A stretch of 64,000 nucleotides of DNA from positions 1-64,000 of the forward strand of contig JBCCWS010000007.1 in NCBI GenBank assembly GCA_039193195.1. The letters are read 5' to 3'. This document shows, piece by piece, positions 48,440-57,916 of this stretch. The notes below the pieces were generated by a model that worked only from the letters and a program-made list of their open reading frames with translations, searched no databases and was not told the DNA's origin. Each line of letters begins with the position of its first letter. Positions within the stretch are counted from its first letter, which is position 1. Position numbers and translations under genes: made by a program. The stretch is from Pseudomonadota bacterium (lineage in GTDB: Bacteria > Pseudomonadota > Gammaproteobacteria > Steroidobacterales > JBCBZW01).

Positions 48440-49768
48440 CTAGGCGGGAAGCGCGTCGATCAAGCTGGCGATCTTCTTCTTCAATCCGAAGAATCCCGCC
48501 TTCGCGTGAGGCCAAGCGAGCGTGTCGTAGTCGCGCCGCAGTTGGATCAATGCAATGTCGGCCGCTGCTAACTCTTTCGTGAGGTTGTCCAGCACGCTGC
48601 GCGTGGGTCCGATCGGTGCGTGGGCAGTGACCACGGCCTGCAGCGAATGTGCCTGCGCCCAGGATAGGACACCTCTCGACCAATCCTTCGAATCGAAGGT
48701 CATGGCTTCGAGCCCGTAGTGGTCGGCCCCAGCGCGCAAGCCCTCGGCGACGGCGCCTTTGCTGAAGGCGAGTTGCTCGGGACTTCGAGGCGGTGCCGAG
48801 GCCGCGCCAGCGCTTACCGGCAACGCGCCAATAGCGATGGGTTGACTGGGCAATGGCAGAGATTGGGGGTGACAGTCTTCCTGGGTAACCAGTAGCGCGA
48901 GGCGAACATCTCGGGCTGGCGGTGTCGGCGCGAGGGTGAGCGGCACCCGCTGTGGACGCTCCTCATCCGATTCCTCGAGTGCCTGCGCGTGGGTGTTCAG
49001 CTGGCCTGACGGGTTGAAGCGGCCGCCCGTGTACTTGGCGATGTTGTCCGGCCGCGCCAGGTAGTGCTTGCCGCGCGTGTGCAGGCCGGCGATCCAGCGC
49101 CAGGAGAGCGTATTCGAGGCTGGGTCCCCATCCAGCAGGTGCTCGTAGAAGTAAGCTGCGCCGAGCGACCACGGCAGCTGGAGGGTGAAGATCCAAATCG
49201 ACGCGAACCACATGCGCGCGTGGTTGTGTAGGTAACCGGTCTGCACCAGCTCCTGCGCCCAGGCATCGAAGCAGTCAATTCCGGTGCGCGCGCATAGCGC
49301 TTGCACGTAGCGCTCGCGCAGGGCCCGATCGGCGTCGAGACCTGCTTGATCCTCCGTCAGCTGGGCCAACCACCTGGTCCATGTGTCGGGGTGCTGTTCG
49401 AGCCATCCCTTAAAGTAGGTGCGCCAGTAGACCTCTTGCACGAACTTCTGCGCATCTCCCAGCCCATGGCGGGCCACGGCCGCCTTGATGACCTCCTGTT
49501 CCAGCACCAGGCGGTGACGTAGCCACGGCGACAGGCCGGAGACATTGCGGCGCTGTTCAGGACCTTCATCGTGGTTGCGAAGGCGCGCGTACTGCGTTCC
49601 TGCGTTGGGCATAAAGCGGGCGAGCCCCTCGCGGGCCGCCTGCTGGGTGGGTTGCCAGGAAAGAGGGATCATCCAAACACCGTCGAGGTCGCTACTGCTG
49701 AAGAGCTTTCGTTCGGCACGTGGCGGCGGAGTCCCCGCGGGCACACGAGGTGCCGCGTCACGCGACAC
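48440..49768 (-). CDS. Photolyase/cryptochrome relative with domains in swapped order
   Basis: 442 residues from GTG at 49768 (ATG at 49672 is an alternative). Residues about 37-255 are the photolyase FAD-binding domain: ARLRNHDEGPEQRRNVSGLSPW, VQEVYWRTYFKGWLE, TGYLHNHARMWFASIWIFTL and DGDPASNTLSWRWIAG. The usual N-terminal antenna domain is absent; instead a Rossmann-like domain (about 287-430) follows, with VRLALLVTQED, LEAMTFDSKDW and IQLRRDYDTLAWPHAKAGFF in the place of photolyase end motifs. So the order is reversed. FAD binding is well supported; DNA repair or signalling is not known. Confidence 0.85.
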   Translation of the reverse strand: MSRDAAPRVPAGTPPPRAERKLFSSSDLDGVWMIPLSWQPTQQAAREGLARFMPNAGTQYARLRNHDEGPEQRRNVSGLSPWLRHRLVLEQEVIKAAVARHGLGDAQKFVQEVYWRTYFKGWLEQHPDTWTRWLAQLTEDQAGLDADRALRERYVQALCARTGIDCFDAWAQELVQTGYLHNHARMWFASIWIFTLQLPWSLGAAYFYEHLLDGDPASNTLSWRWIAGLHTRGKHYLARPDNIAKYTGGRFNPSGQLNTHAQALEESDEERPQRVPLTLAPTPPARDVRLALLVTQEDCHPQSLPLPSQPIAIGALPVSAGAASAPPRSPEQLAFSKGAVAEGLRAGADHYGLEAMTFDSKDWSRGVLSWAQAHSLQAVVTAHAPIGPTRSVLDNLTKELAAADIALIQLRRDYDTLAWPHAKAGFFGLKKKIASLIDALPA

Positions 49769-49852
49769 GGTGACCGGCCCTTAGGGTAGCCTCGAGACAC
49801 GCGGTGAGCGGTAGCCTGGTGACCTGTTTCAGGGTGACCGGTCAATCCGGTC

Positions 49853-50806
49853 ATGACTACGTACGCACAACGCTCGGACATCCTCGCCATGACCGCTCAT
49901 TCCTGCTCATCGCCAGACGATTCCGCGACGCCGCGCAGTGACACGCTCAGCCGATTCATTCGCCCGAAGGCAAAGGATATCGGTGAGTTCGAGGTACGAC
50001 GGGTGCTGCCGGCGGGTCGCTGCCGATCGGTTGGGCCGTTTATCTTCTTCGATCACATGGGGCCGGCCAACTTCGCCCCAGGCAAGGGGATCAACGTACG
50101 CCCTCATCCCCACGTGTGTCTGTCTACCATGACCTACCTGTTCGAAGGCGAGATCATGCATCGCGATAGCCTCGGCTACGCGCAGCTGATTCGCCCGGGC
50201 GCGGTCAACCTGATGCGCGCGGGGCGTGGCATCGTGCACTCGGAGCGGGCAGGGCCCGATCTGTCGGAGCCTTCGCGCTTGGACGGTATCCAAACGTGGA
50301 TGGCCTTGCCTGATGCGCACGAGGAGGCGGACCCCGCCTTCGACCACTACCCTGCCGAGACGATTCCCTCGGTCGACGTAGCTGGCGTGACGGTCCGGGT
50401 GGTGATGGGAGACGCCCTGGGAGTTACGTCCCCCGTGCGCACCTTATCCCCGACGCTCTACCTCGATGTGACGCTTGCGGCGGACCAAGCCCTTAGCATC
50501 CCCCGCGAGGCACAAGAACTTGCCGTCTACGTGGCATCAGGTGCGATTACCGTGGACGAGCAGGATGAGATCGCCGACGGCGTGATGGGCGTGACTGCTG
50601 AGAACGCCGATCTAGCCGTGCGTGGGAGAGCGCACGGCGCTCGATTGATCGTGGTGGGCGGATCGCCACTCGGCCCCCGCCACCTGTGGTGGAACTTCGT
50701 CGCCCGCGATCCCGACCGCATCGAGCAAGCTAAGCGCGATTGGCGCGACGGTCGTTTCGAAAAGGTGCCGGGAGATGACCAGGAGTTCATTCCTTTGCCG
50801 ACGTAA
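49853..50806 (+). CDS. Pirin family protein
   Basis: Bicupin iron protein, 317 residues (ATG at 49889 is an alternative start). Metal ligands in RPHPHVCLSTMTYLFEGEIMHRD in part and GIVHSER are present. WMALPDAHEEADPAFDHY is the family linker. Related pirins oxidise flavonols such as quercetin; activity here is unknown. Divergent from the photolyase-like gene with 84 nt between. Confidence 0.92.
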   Translation: MTTYAQRSDILAMTAHSCSSPDDSATPRSDTLSRFIRPKAKDIGEFEVRRVLPAGRCRSVGPFIFFDHMGPANFAPGKGINVRPHPHVCLSTMTYLFEGEIMHRDSLGYAQLIRPGAVNLMRAGRGIVHSERAGPDLSEPSRLDGIQTWMALPDAHEEADPAFDHYPAETIPSVDVAGVTVRVVMGDALGVTSPVRTLSPTLYLDVTLAADQALSIPREAQELAVYVASGAITVDEQDEIADGVMGVTAENADLAVRGRAHGARLIVVGGSPLGPRHLWWNFVARDPDRIEQAKRDWRDGRFEKVPGDDQEFIPLPT

Positions 50807-50881
50807 TCGGTCCTACACTAGGGTCTTGCGACAGGTGGGCTGCCCCTCCCCGGCCAAATCCCGTGCGAAGGAGACTGTTCG

Positions 50882-51328
50882 ATGAGCGCGAAGCGCTACC
50901 GCTTGTGGAGCCCCCTCGGGCTTATGTTCCTCAGCTGTGCCGTACTCGCGCAGGACTTCGACGCCGATCCCCCGACGCCTTGCCTCGGCGTGAACGTACG
51001 CGACTTGCAAGACGTGATCTTTGGGAACGCGGCTGGGAGTTGGGAGTACGAGGGCGTCAAAAATGGCGTGCCGGTGGTTAACGTAAACCGTGGGTCACCG
51101 GCGGCGTTGATTGGCCTGCGCATTGGTGACTTCATCGTCTCAATGGACGGCCGAGCCATTTACCTGGCCGGCGAGCTCGTGTCGCGCGTGCGGGAGTTGC
51201 AGATCGGCGAGCGCGTAGAGATCGAGATCTACCGGCGCGGAGAGTTCCTGCGCGCCCGGGGGGTTTTGGGCAAGTTGGTCGGAGACCTGTGCCAACCCGC
51301 AGCGGCGCCACGCCCGCGCAGCCAGTAA
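50882..51328 (+). CDS. Secreted PDZ-domain protein
   Basis: 148 residues. Signal peptide RLWSPLGLMFLSCAVLA before QDFDADPP, then one PDZ domain (about 60-130: VPVVNVNRGSPAALIGLRIGDFIVSMDG) and a short Pro/Arg tail. No protease domain, so an adaptor or a detached PDZ module. ATG after GGAGACTGTTCG. Confidence 0.8.
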   Translation: MSAKRYRLWSPLGLMFLSCAVLAQDFDADPPTPCLGVNVRDLQDVIFGNAAGSWEYEGVKNGVPVVNVNRGSPAALIGLRIGDFIVSMDGRAIYLAGELVSRVRELQIGERVEIEIYRRGEFLRARGVLGKLVGDLCQPAAAPRPRSQ

Positions 51329-51357
51329 ATCCACTCTGGGGGTTTGACCCGGTCGCC

Positions 51358-52155
51358 TCAGCTAGGTCGCTGACCGTGCAGAAACGCGAGCACCGCTGCT
51401 TCCACCTTGGCAGGTTGCTCCGGCAGTAGGGCGTGGCCTGCCCGCTCCACTTCCACCAAACGTGCGCGCGCGCCAAGGCTATCGCGTAGCGAACGGCCGT
51501 TTTCCGGGGGTGCCATTCGGTCGTCAAGCCCCTGCACGATCAACACCTGCACCTCGCCGCGCGGTAGCCACCAATCCTCGAGCGACGCGCGGCCGGCGGC
51601 CGTCGCCTGGCCACGCGCCGTCTCCAGCCACCATCCGTCGGCCCACGCGCTGGGGTCACCCGCCGGTGAGAAGTTGGCCTGCGCCACCTCGCTCAAAAAG
51701 GCGTCTGGCGCTAAGGGCGTAGAGACGAAGCGACGGAAGGCGTCCACGGCTTCCTCCACCGGTGGCACCTTTCCGCCAGCCGCCAGCAAGATCAGCGAAC
51801 GCACCCGGTCGGGGTGATCGGCTTGCACACAGCGCGCGACTCGATTGCCGAAGGCGTGACCGATCACGTGCGCGCGTTCGATGGCGAGCGCATCCAACGC
51901 GGCCACCGCATCGTCTGCCAGGCTATGCAAAGTGAGGTGTTCGAAGGTGGCCTTGTCGCTATGACCTATTCCGCGAGGGTCTAGTGCCAAGGTGCGAAAG
52001 CCCTCGCGAGTCAATGCTTCGACGAGCCCATCGAAGTCACCGCGACCGCGGCCGAGGGATGGCAGCAGCAGGACGGCATCATCCCCTACGCCACGCGCAT
52101 CGACTTCGAGCTCAACTAGCGTTGGCGATGGTACGGAGTAACGGTGAACGCCCAT
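51358..52155 (-). CDS. Alpha/beta hydrolase-fold protein lacking the nucleophilic serine
   Basis: 265 residues from ATG at 52155, preceded by GAGGAG. Oxyanion and lid regions look normal (LLLPSLGRGRGDFDGLVEAL, LALDPRGIGHSDKA). The nucleophile elbow reads G99-H-A101-F-G, with GCC (Ala) where Ser is expected. The acid (GLDDRMAP, D211/D212) and H241 (AGHALLPEQP) are kept. It may be a pseudo-enzyme or use another mechanism. Convergent with the PDZ gene. Confidence 0.85.
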   Translation of the reverse strand: MGVHRYSVPSPTLVELEVDARGVGDDAVLLLPSLGRGRGDFDGLVEALTREGFRTLALDPRGIGHSDKATFEHLTLHSLADDAVAALDALAIERAHVIGHAFGNRVARCVQADHPDRVRSLILLAAGGKVPPVEEAVDAFRRFVSTPLAPDAFLSEVAQANFSPAGDPSAWADGWWLETARGQATAAGRASLEDWWLPRGEVQVLIVQGLDDRMAPPENGRSLRDSLGARARLVEVERAGHALLPEQPAKVEAAVLAFLHGQRPS

Positions 52156-52325
52156 GAGGCTTCTCCTCGAACACGTTTTCGCTGATTGAGTTGTGCGCTG
52201 CGCTACGAGCGGCCTTGTGATGAACCTCACAGTGTCCGCGCCGCGGCAACGCTAGTCTCTAGTAACATCGCACAGGCACACCAAGGGACTCAGGGCAATT
52301 GGAAGACCAAAGCAAGGAAGAAACG

Positions 52326-52502
52326 GTGTTTGATTTCACGCCCAACGGCCACGCCTGCCGCACTGTCGGTAGCGCGCGCGATGGGTGGTCTGCCTACACG
52401 CGCTGGCTTAGGGCCCTAAAGGTCGAGCATCGCAAGGGGCCGCGTTCCGTGTACTCCTTATCGGTAGAGCAAAAGAAAGCGTTAGGTGATGAGAGTGCCT
52501 AG
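52326..52502 (+). CDS. Small hypothetical protein
   Basis: 58 residues from GTG at 52326 with AAGGAAG five nt upstream; a TTG at 52299 would add nine. Reads FDFTPNGHACRTVGSARDGW, basic, no signal or membrane span. It looks translated, but no family is recognised. Ends 3 nt before the end of purK on the other strand. Confidence 0.5.
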   Translation: MFDFTPNGHACRTVGSARDGWSAYTRWLRALKVEHRKGPRSVYSLSVEQKKALGDESA

Positions 52503-52505
52503 CGG

Positions 52506-53597
52506 CTAGGCCTGATCAGCGATTAGTCCCTCCACTCGCGCTAGGCGCTCGTGCAGCTCGGCTTCGTCCACGCCGATGACCGTGCAATGGCCCAGCTTGC
52601 GCCCCGGGCGAGCCGACTTGCCGTAGTCGTGCAGGTTGGCGCCTGGTATAGCCAGCACCTTATCCGGGGCGGGCATGGTGCCGATGAAGTTGACCATGGC
52701 GCTCGGACAGCGCAAGGCGACGCTGCCCAAAGGTAGGTCGGCGACGGCCCGGATATGGTTCTCGAATTGGCTGGTAATTGCCCCCTCGATAGTCCAATGG
52801 CCTGAGTTATGCACTCGCGGTGCCATCTCATTGGCGAGCGGCTGCCCATCCTTGACGAAGTACTCTATCGTCAGTACGCCCACGTAGTCGAAGCGGGTCA
52901 TTACCCGCTCTAGCTGCTCCCGAGCGGTTACCTCTAGCGCTGGGTCTACGGGAGCCGGAGCGATCGACGTACGTAAGATGCCATCGCGATGCTTGTTCAG
53001 GCTTAGGGGGTAGGTCAGGATCTCGCCCTGCCTACTGCGCACGCCGACGATGGACACCTCGCCATCGAAGGGAACGAACTGCTCCGCGAGCAAGGGCACG
53101 CCGCGCAAGGCTTGCCAGGCCGGCTCGATGTCGTCGATTTCCCTCAGCACCCGCTGGCCGCGGCCGTCGTAGCCGAGGCGACGCGTTTTTAGCACCAGGG
53201 GTAAGCCGAGCTCACTCACGGCATCGAACAGCTCGTCGAGCTCATTCACCGGGCGGTAGCCTGCCACCGAGATTCCAAGCTCGTCGAACAGTGTTTTCTC
53301 GTTCAGGCGATCCTGGCAGGTCTCGAGTGCGTCGACGGGAGGGTAGAGGTGCGGGGCCGCCACCTGGCGAAGCACGGGGGCCGGCACATTCTCCAAATCG
53401 AAGGTGAGCACGTCGACCCGGCCTGCCATAGCCCTGAGGCGTTCGGGATCGCCGTAGTTGCCGAGCATCATAGGCGCGACCTGGCCGCCGCTCGTGCGTT
53501 CGTTGGGGTCTAGGATCAGGAACTCTTGGCCCAGCGAATAGCCGGCAAGCACCATCATTCGGGCGAGCTGACCGCCGCCGACGATTCCTATTTTCAT
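52506..53597 (-). CDS. purK: N5-carboxyaminoimidazole ribonucleotide synthase
   Basis: ATP-grasp enzyme of purine synthesis that carboxylates AIR using bicarbonate. 363 residues. KIGIVGGGQLARMMVLAGYSLG start, GRGQRVLREIDD and NEMAPRVHNSGHWTIEG are canonical. Starts 3 nt after the purE stop. Confidence 0.96.
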   Translation of the reverse strand: MKIGIVGGGQLARMMVLAGYSLGQEFLILDPNERTSGGQVAPMMLGNYGDPERLRAMAGRVDVLTFDLENVPAPVLRQVAAPHLYPPVDALETCQDRLNEKTLFDELGISVAGYRPVNELDELFDAVSELGLPLVLKTRRLGYDGRGQRVLREIDDIEPAWQALRGVPLLAEQFVPFDGEVSIVGVRSRQGEILTYPLSLNKHRDGILRTSIAPAPVDPALEVTAREQLERVMTRFDYVGVLTIEYFVKDGQPLANEMAPRVHNSGHWTIEGAITSQFENHIRAVADLPLGSVALRCPSAMVNFIGTMPAPDKVLAIPGANLHDYGKSARPGRKLGHCTVIGVDEAELHERLARVEGLIADQA

Positions 53598-53600
53598 GGG

Positions 53601-54668
53601 TCAGTCCGCGGGGGGTGGTTGGCTGGGATCTGGGTCAGCAAGCACGCGTTCGGTCTGCTGACGACGGAACGCAGTGAGCGCTGTATGCACTTCGTCATCC
53701 TCGTTGGCGAGGATGGCGGCGGCTAGCAAAGCGGCGTTTTGGGCGCCGGCTGGGCCGATGGCGAGCGTGCCGACGGGGATGCCCTTAGGCATTTGCACGA
53801 TGGAGAGTAAGGAGTCGATTCCTGCCAAGGCCTTCGACATCACCGGCACTGCCAACACCGGCAGCTCGGTTTTCGCGGCGGCCATGCCAGGTAGATGGGC
53901 AGCGCCGCCCGCTCCGGCGATGATCACCTTGAGTCCGCGCCCGCGCGCCTGCTCGCAGTACTTGAAAAGTAAGTCCGGTGTGCGGTGGGCGGAGACCACA
54001 CGGCTCTCGTGGGCCACGCCGAGGGCGCTCAGCGTCTCGCTGGCCGATCGCATGGTCTCCCAGTCGGAGCGCGATCCCATGATGATGCCTACTCGTGCTT
54101 GCATCGTTTGAAGTGTAGCACCAGCAATGGGCGTCTCAGGCAGGGGGGCGCTCTCGTCCTGTTCTGGCGCTGGCGGTGTGATGCGCTCGCGCAGGTGGCG
54201 GAAGAGGGCTCGGGCAGACCGCGGTGGAAGGTGCGCTTCACGCTCTTGTCGTGCTTGGCGCACAAAATGCCGCAAGGGCGCCCGCTCGAGGTGAGGGAAG
54301 CTCGCTAGGAGTTCGTCGATCGCCACGTCACCCTCGGCTAGAAGACGGTCGCGCCAGTGCTCAAGGGTGTGGAAATGCTGGGTCTGCCCGTTCGCTTCAC
54401 GCTCCAGTTGGGCGAGGGCCTCACGGATCGGTTCGTGGTCGGCGCGGCGCATCAACTTGCCGAGATACTGGCGCTGGCGACGTAGCGCGCCATGGGAGGT
54501 GATGCGTCGCGTCGCCCGAATTGCGTCGTAGAGTTTTTCCGGCAGCGGGATGCGTGCCAGCTGCTCGTCGGAAAGCTCCACCAGCGACACGGCGAGCGCC
54601 TGCAGCGCCTGCGCGTCCCGTTTGCGCTGCGACTTGCTAGGTCCGTCGTCGTGCTCAAGGTCCTCCAT
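53601..54668 (-). CDS. purE: DarP (YjgA)-PurE fusion protein
   Basis: 355 residues in one frame. Residues about 1-165 are DarP/YjgA, a factor in 50S assembly ([52 protein letters not shown]). A Pro/Glu-rich linker (about 166-188) leads into PurE, N5-CAIR mutase, at 189-355 ([33 protein letters not shown]). No stop separates them and no ribosome-binding site precedes the internal ATG at 54104, so a real fusion is likely; a lost stop from sequencing error cannot be excluded. Divergent from pmbA, as darP in E. coli; 3 nt before purK. Confidence 0.88.
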   Translation of the reverse strand: MEDLEHDDGPSKSQRKRDAQALQALAVSLVELSDEQLARIPLPEKLYDAIRATRRITSHGALRRQRQYLGKLMRRADHEPIREALAQLEREANGQTQHFHTLEHWRDRLLAEGDVAIDELLASFPHLERAPLRHFVRQARQEREAHLPPRSARALFRHLRERITPPAPEQDESAPLPETPIAGATLQTMQARVGIIMGSRSDWETMRSASETLSALGVAHESRVVSAHRTPDLLFKYCEQARGRGLKVIIAGAGGAAHLPGMAAAKTELPVLAVPVMSKALAGIDSLLSIVQMPKGIPVGTLAIGPAGAQNAALLAAAILANEDDEVHTALTAFRRQQTERVLADPDPSQPPPAD

Positions 54669-54708
54669 GGGTAGAATCCTACCGGTCCGCATCGTTGGGA
54701 AGAACCGT

Positions 54709-56079
54709 ATGAACGAAACCGCCCTGGCTGTCACGCAACCGTCGGCGGATGCCGATGAGTTGCAGCGGGTCGTCGAACGAGTCCTGCAGATGGCGGTTGC
54801 GCGTGGCGCCTCGCAAGCAGAGGCCGCTGCCAGCGCCGGCGCCGGCTTAGGTGTGACCGTCCGGCTCGGGGAGGTGGAGACCCTCGAGCAAACTCGCGAC
54901 CGCGGTGTCGCGGTGACGGTTTACTTCGGCCAACGCAAGGCCACCGCCAGCACCGCCGACTTCGCCGACGCGGCCTTGGAAGACACGGTGGGCAAGGCGT
55001 GCAGCATCGCTGGGTTCACCGCTGAGGACCCGTGTGCGGGGCTGGCCGATCGAGAGTTGATGGCTGTCGAGTCCCCTGATCTAGGCCTCGATCACCCCTG
55101 GTCCCTCGAGCCGGATGCGGCGATCGAGCTGGCTCGGCGCTGCGAGGCGGCTGCCCTGGAGGCGGACGATCGAGTCGACAACTCCGAAGGAGGGTCCGTG
55201 CACACGAGCCGCGGCTGCCGCGTTTACGGCAACAGCTGGGGGTTTGTCGGCAGCGGAACCAGCACTCGCCACTCGCTCAGCTGCAGCGTGCTCGCGAGCA
55301 GTGACGGCAACATGGAGCGGGACTACTGGTACTCGGTGGCGCGGGCGCCGGAACACTTGGAGTCGCCGGAAGCTGTGGGGCTCAGGGCGGCGCAGCGCAC
55401 GCTCCGCCGCCTGGGGGCCCGCAAGATCGCCACCACCAAGGCGCCGGTGCTGCTGCCGCCAGAGCACGCGCGCGGTTTGATCGGCTCGTTCCTCGGCGCC
55501 CTTCGGGGCGGCGCCCAGTACCGCGAAGCATCGTTTCTACTCGACGCTGCGGGCGAGCAGGTGTTCCCCGCCTTCGTGCAGATGATGGAGCGGCCTCACC
55601 TACCGGGCGCCTTGGCCAGCGCAAGCTTCGATCAAGAGGGCGTCGCTACTCGCGATCGAGACTTGCTTAGCGATGGGGTGGTGATGGGCTACCTGCTCTC
55701 CAGCTATTCCGCACGTAAGCTGGGATTGCACACTACAGGCCACTGCGGTGGCGCGTGGAACACCCTGGTTCCAGCGGCTACCGCTGAGGGAGAGGAGCTC
55801 GACTTCGAGGCGCTCCTGGCGCGTATGGATCGTGGTTTCTTGGTGACCGAGCTAATCGGTCAGGGTGTCAACATGGTGACCGGGGACTACTCGCGAGGTG
55901 CCGCCGGCTTCTGGGTGGAAGGTGGGGAGCTTCGCTACCCCGTGCACGAGGTCACTATCGCCGGCAACCTGCGCGCAATGTTCTCAGGGCTCCAGGCAAT
56001 TGGTACGGATGTGGATCGTCGCGGCGCCGTGCACTGCGGCTCAATCCTGCTCGATGAGATGACGATCGCCGGCGACTGA
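54709..56079 (+). CDS. pmbA: TldE/PmbA, non-catalytic partner of TldD
   Basis: 456 residues from ATG at 54709 after TTGGGAAGAACCGT. Matches ...[27 protein letters not shown] and [23 protein letters not shown]. It lacks the HExxxH site of TldD, as the family does. The TldD/E pair processes microcin and modified peptides in E. coli. 40 nt from the divergent darP-purE start. Confidence 0.95.
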   Translation: MNETALAVTQPSADADELQRVVERVLQMAVARGASQAEAAASAGAGLGVTVRLGEVETLEQTRDRGVAVTVYFGQRKATASTADFADAALEDTVGKACSIAGFTAEDPCAGLADRELMAVESPDLGLDHPWSLEPDAAIELARRCEAAALEADDRVDNSEGGSVHTSRGCRVYGNSWGFVGSGTSTRHSLSCSVLASSDGNMERDYWYSVARAPEHLESPEAVGLRAAQRTLRRLGARKIATTKAPVLLPPEHARGLIGSFLGALRGGAQYREASFLLDAAGEQVFPAFVQMMERPHLPGALASASFDQEGVATRDRDLLSDGVVMGYLLSSYSARKLGLHTTGHCGGAWNTLVPAATAEGEELDFEALLARMDRGFLVTELIGQGVNMVTGDYSRGAAGFWVEGGELRYPVHEVTIAGNLRAMFSGLQAIGTDVDRRGAVHCGSILLDEMTIAGD

Positions 56080-56088
56080 GGCGGGTCA

Positions 56089-56982
56089 TCAGCCCATGAG
56101 CAATTCGAGGGCTCGCCGGTAGCGTGCCACTGTGCCCTCGATCACCTCCGCGGGTAGAGATGGTGCTGGCGGCGAACGATCCCACGCCAAGGTCGAGAGG
56201 TAGTCGCGAACGAACTGCTTGTCGAAGCTAGGTGGGCTGCTTCCCACAGCGTACTTCTCAGCGGGCCAGAAGCGCGAGGAGTCCGGCGTGAGGGCCTCGT
56301 CGATCAAGATGAGGTCATCTCCATCCATGGCGAATTCGAATTTGGTGTCCGCGATGATGATGCCTCGGGTGGCCGCGTACTGGGCGGCGAACTGGTAGAG
56401 GCTGATCGACGCCTCGCGGACCCGCGCTGCCACGTCCCCCCCCACCAACGCGGTGCACTGCGCGAAGCTGATGTTCTCATCGTGATCGCCGACCGCCGCC
56501 TTCGTCGCTGGAGTGAACAGGGGTTCTGGCAACTGCTGCGCCTGGCGCATGCCCGGCGCCAAGGCGATGCCGCACACCTCGCCCGTCCGCTGATAGTCCA
56601 GCCACCCAGACCCTAGCAGGTAGCCGCGCACGACGGCTTCGATGGGCAAGGGTTTCAGGCGACGCACGAGCATTGCCCGCGAGCTGTAGACTCCGGCCCC
56701 ATGGTGCGCCAGAAGGTCATCGAGGCCATCGCGCAGGAGGTGGTTGGGCACGATGTGCTGAGTGCGGTCGAACCAGAAGCCCGCGATACCGTTCAGCACC
56801 TCGCCCTTTCCGGGGATCGGGTCTGGTAGCACCACGTCAAAGGCGGATAGTCGATCACTGACCACGATCAGCAGGCGGTTCTCGTCCACGGCGTAGACGT
56901 CGCGAACCTTGCCGCGGGCGATCAACTCGAGGCCGCCGATGTCGGATTCATAAACGCAGGGCGCGGGGGATTCGGCTGACAT
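56089..56982 (-). CDS. purC: Phosphoribosylaminoimidazole-succinocarboxamide synthase
   Basis: SAICAR synthetase, 297 residues from ATG at 56982 (further upstream in-frame starts add non-family sequence). GKVRDVYAVDENRLLIVVSDRLSAFD in part, IIIADTKFEFAMDG and LIDEALTPDSSRFWP are the family motifs. It is the larger, non-E. coli form. Convergent with pmbA. Confidence 0.95.
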   Translation of the reverse strand: MSAESPAPCVYESDIGGLELIARGKVRDVYAVDENRLLIVVSDRLSAFDVVLPDPIPGKGEVLNGIAGFWFDRTQHIVPNHLLRDGLDDLLAHHGAGVYSSRAMLVRRLKPLPIEAVVRGYLLGSGWLDYQRTGEVCGIALAPGMRQAQQLPEPLFTPATKAAVGDHDENISFAQCTALVGGDVAARVREASISLYQFAAQYAATRGIIIADTKFEFAMDGDDLILIDEALTPDSSRFWPAEKYAVGSSPPSFDKQFVRDYLSTLAWDRSPPAPSLPAEVIEGTVARYRRALELLMG

Positions 56983-57121
56983 GGGTACTTTGCTCGGCAG
57001 TGGGGCGGCGCGTCGGTGTGCGATCGCAGAGTATGCCATTGGTGCCGCCATCGGCAGCCCCTACTGAAATCGTGGGGCCAGGGCCGCTAAAATTGCGGGT
57101 GCGCAAGTGTAAGGTTTCTCG

Positions 57122-57913
57122 ATGAACCAAGTGCTATGGGGAAAATTTGCTGGCGGCGTGCTGGGCTTCATGGCCGGGCAGTGGCTGGGTGCGATCGTCG
57201 GCGTGGTCGTCGGGCACCAGTTCGACGTCGGCCTCTCGCGCCACCGGCTCGGTCGGACCGAGGGCGATCAGGATGTGCGCGAAGTTCAGTTCGAGTTCTT
57301 CACGGCCACCTTCTGGATGATGGGGCACACGGCTAAGGCCGACGGTCGCGTGTCCGAGCAGGAGATCCGCGTCGCCCGGGAAGTCATGCAGCGAATGCAG
57401 CTAAACGAAGAGCAGACCCGCTCCGCAATCACGCTGTTCAATGAAGGCAAGCACCCAGACTTCGATGCACCGGCGACCCTGCGTCGCTTTCACGGCAAGT
57501 GCCGCCACCACCCCGATCTGCTGCGCACCTTCATGGAGATTCAGATTCAGGTCACCCTCGCTGACGGGGAGCTCAGTGAGGACCAACGATCGGTGCTGAA
57601 CCGAGCAGCGAGCAGCTTGGGTATCTCGCGTGCGGAGCTGTCTCGGCTCGAGGCGCTGGTCCGTCGCCATGGCACCGCTCGGGCGGTGCAGATCACGCCG
57701 ACGGAGCGCTTGCAGCAGTCCTACCGGCTGCTCGGCGTGGATCGCGATGCGAGCGACAGTGCGGTGAAGAAGGCTTATCGGCGGCTGATGAATCAGCATC
57801 ACCCGGATAAGTTGGTTGGGAGGGATATGCCGGAGGATATGGTGCGTTTGGCGGAGGAGCGTACGCGGCAGATTCGCGAGGCATACGACCTAATCCGCTC
57901 CTCCCGCTCCTGA
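57122..57913 (+). CDS. djlA: Co-chaperone DjlA
   Basis: Inner-membrane DnaJ-like protein, 263 residues. One N-terminal span with Gly repeats (GGVLGFMAGQWLGAIVGVVVG), a TerB-like helical middle domain, and a C-terminal J domain with SYRLLGVDRDASDSAVKKAYRR and the HPD motif in MNQHHPDKL. Divergent from purC. Confidence 0.94.
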   Translation: MNQVLWGKFAGGVLGFMAGQWLGAIVGVVVGHQFDVGLSRHRLGRTEGDQDVREVQFEFFTATFWMMGHTAKADGRVSEQEIRVAREVMQRMQLNEEQTRSAITLFNEGKHPDFDAPATLRRFHGKCRHHPDLLRTFMEIQIQVTLADGELSEDQRSVLNRAASSLGISRAELSRLEALVRRHGTARAVQITPTERLQQSYRLLGVDRDASDSAVKKAYRRLMNQHHPDKLVGRDMPEDMVRLAEERTRQIREAYDLIRSSRS

Positions 57914-57916
57914 GGA

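Noticed and set aside
47646-48683. A 345-codon open frame overlapping the AraC-type and photolyase-like genes
   Set aside because: Same strand, other frame; Arg-rich, no motif, while both overlapped genes have clear domains.
54104-54104. PurE as a separate gene starting at the internal ATG
   Set aside because: No Shine-Dalgarno sequence before it and no stop between it and the DarP part; kept as an alternative only.
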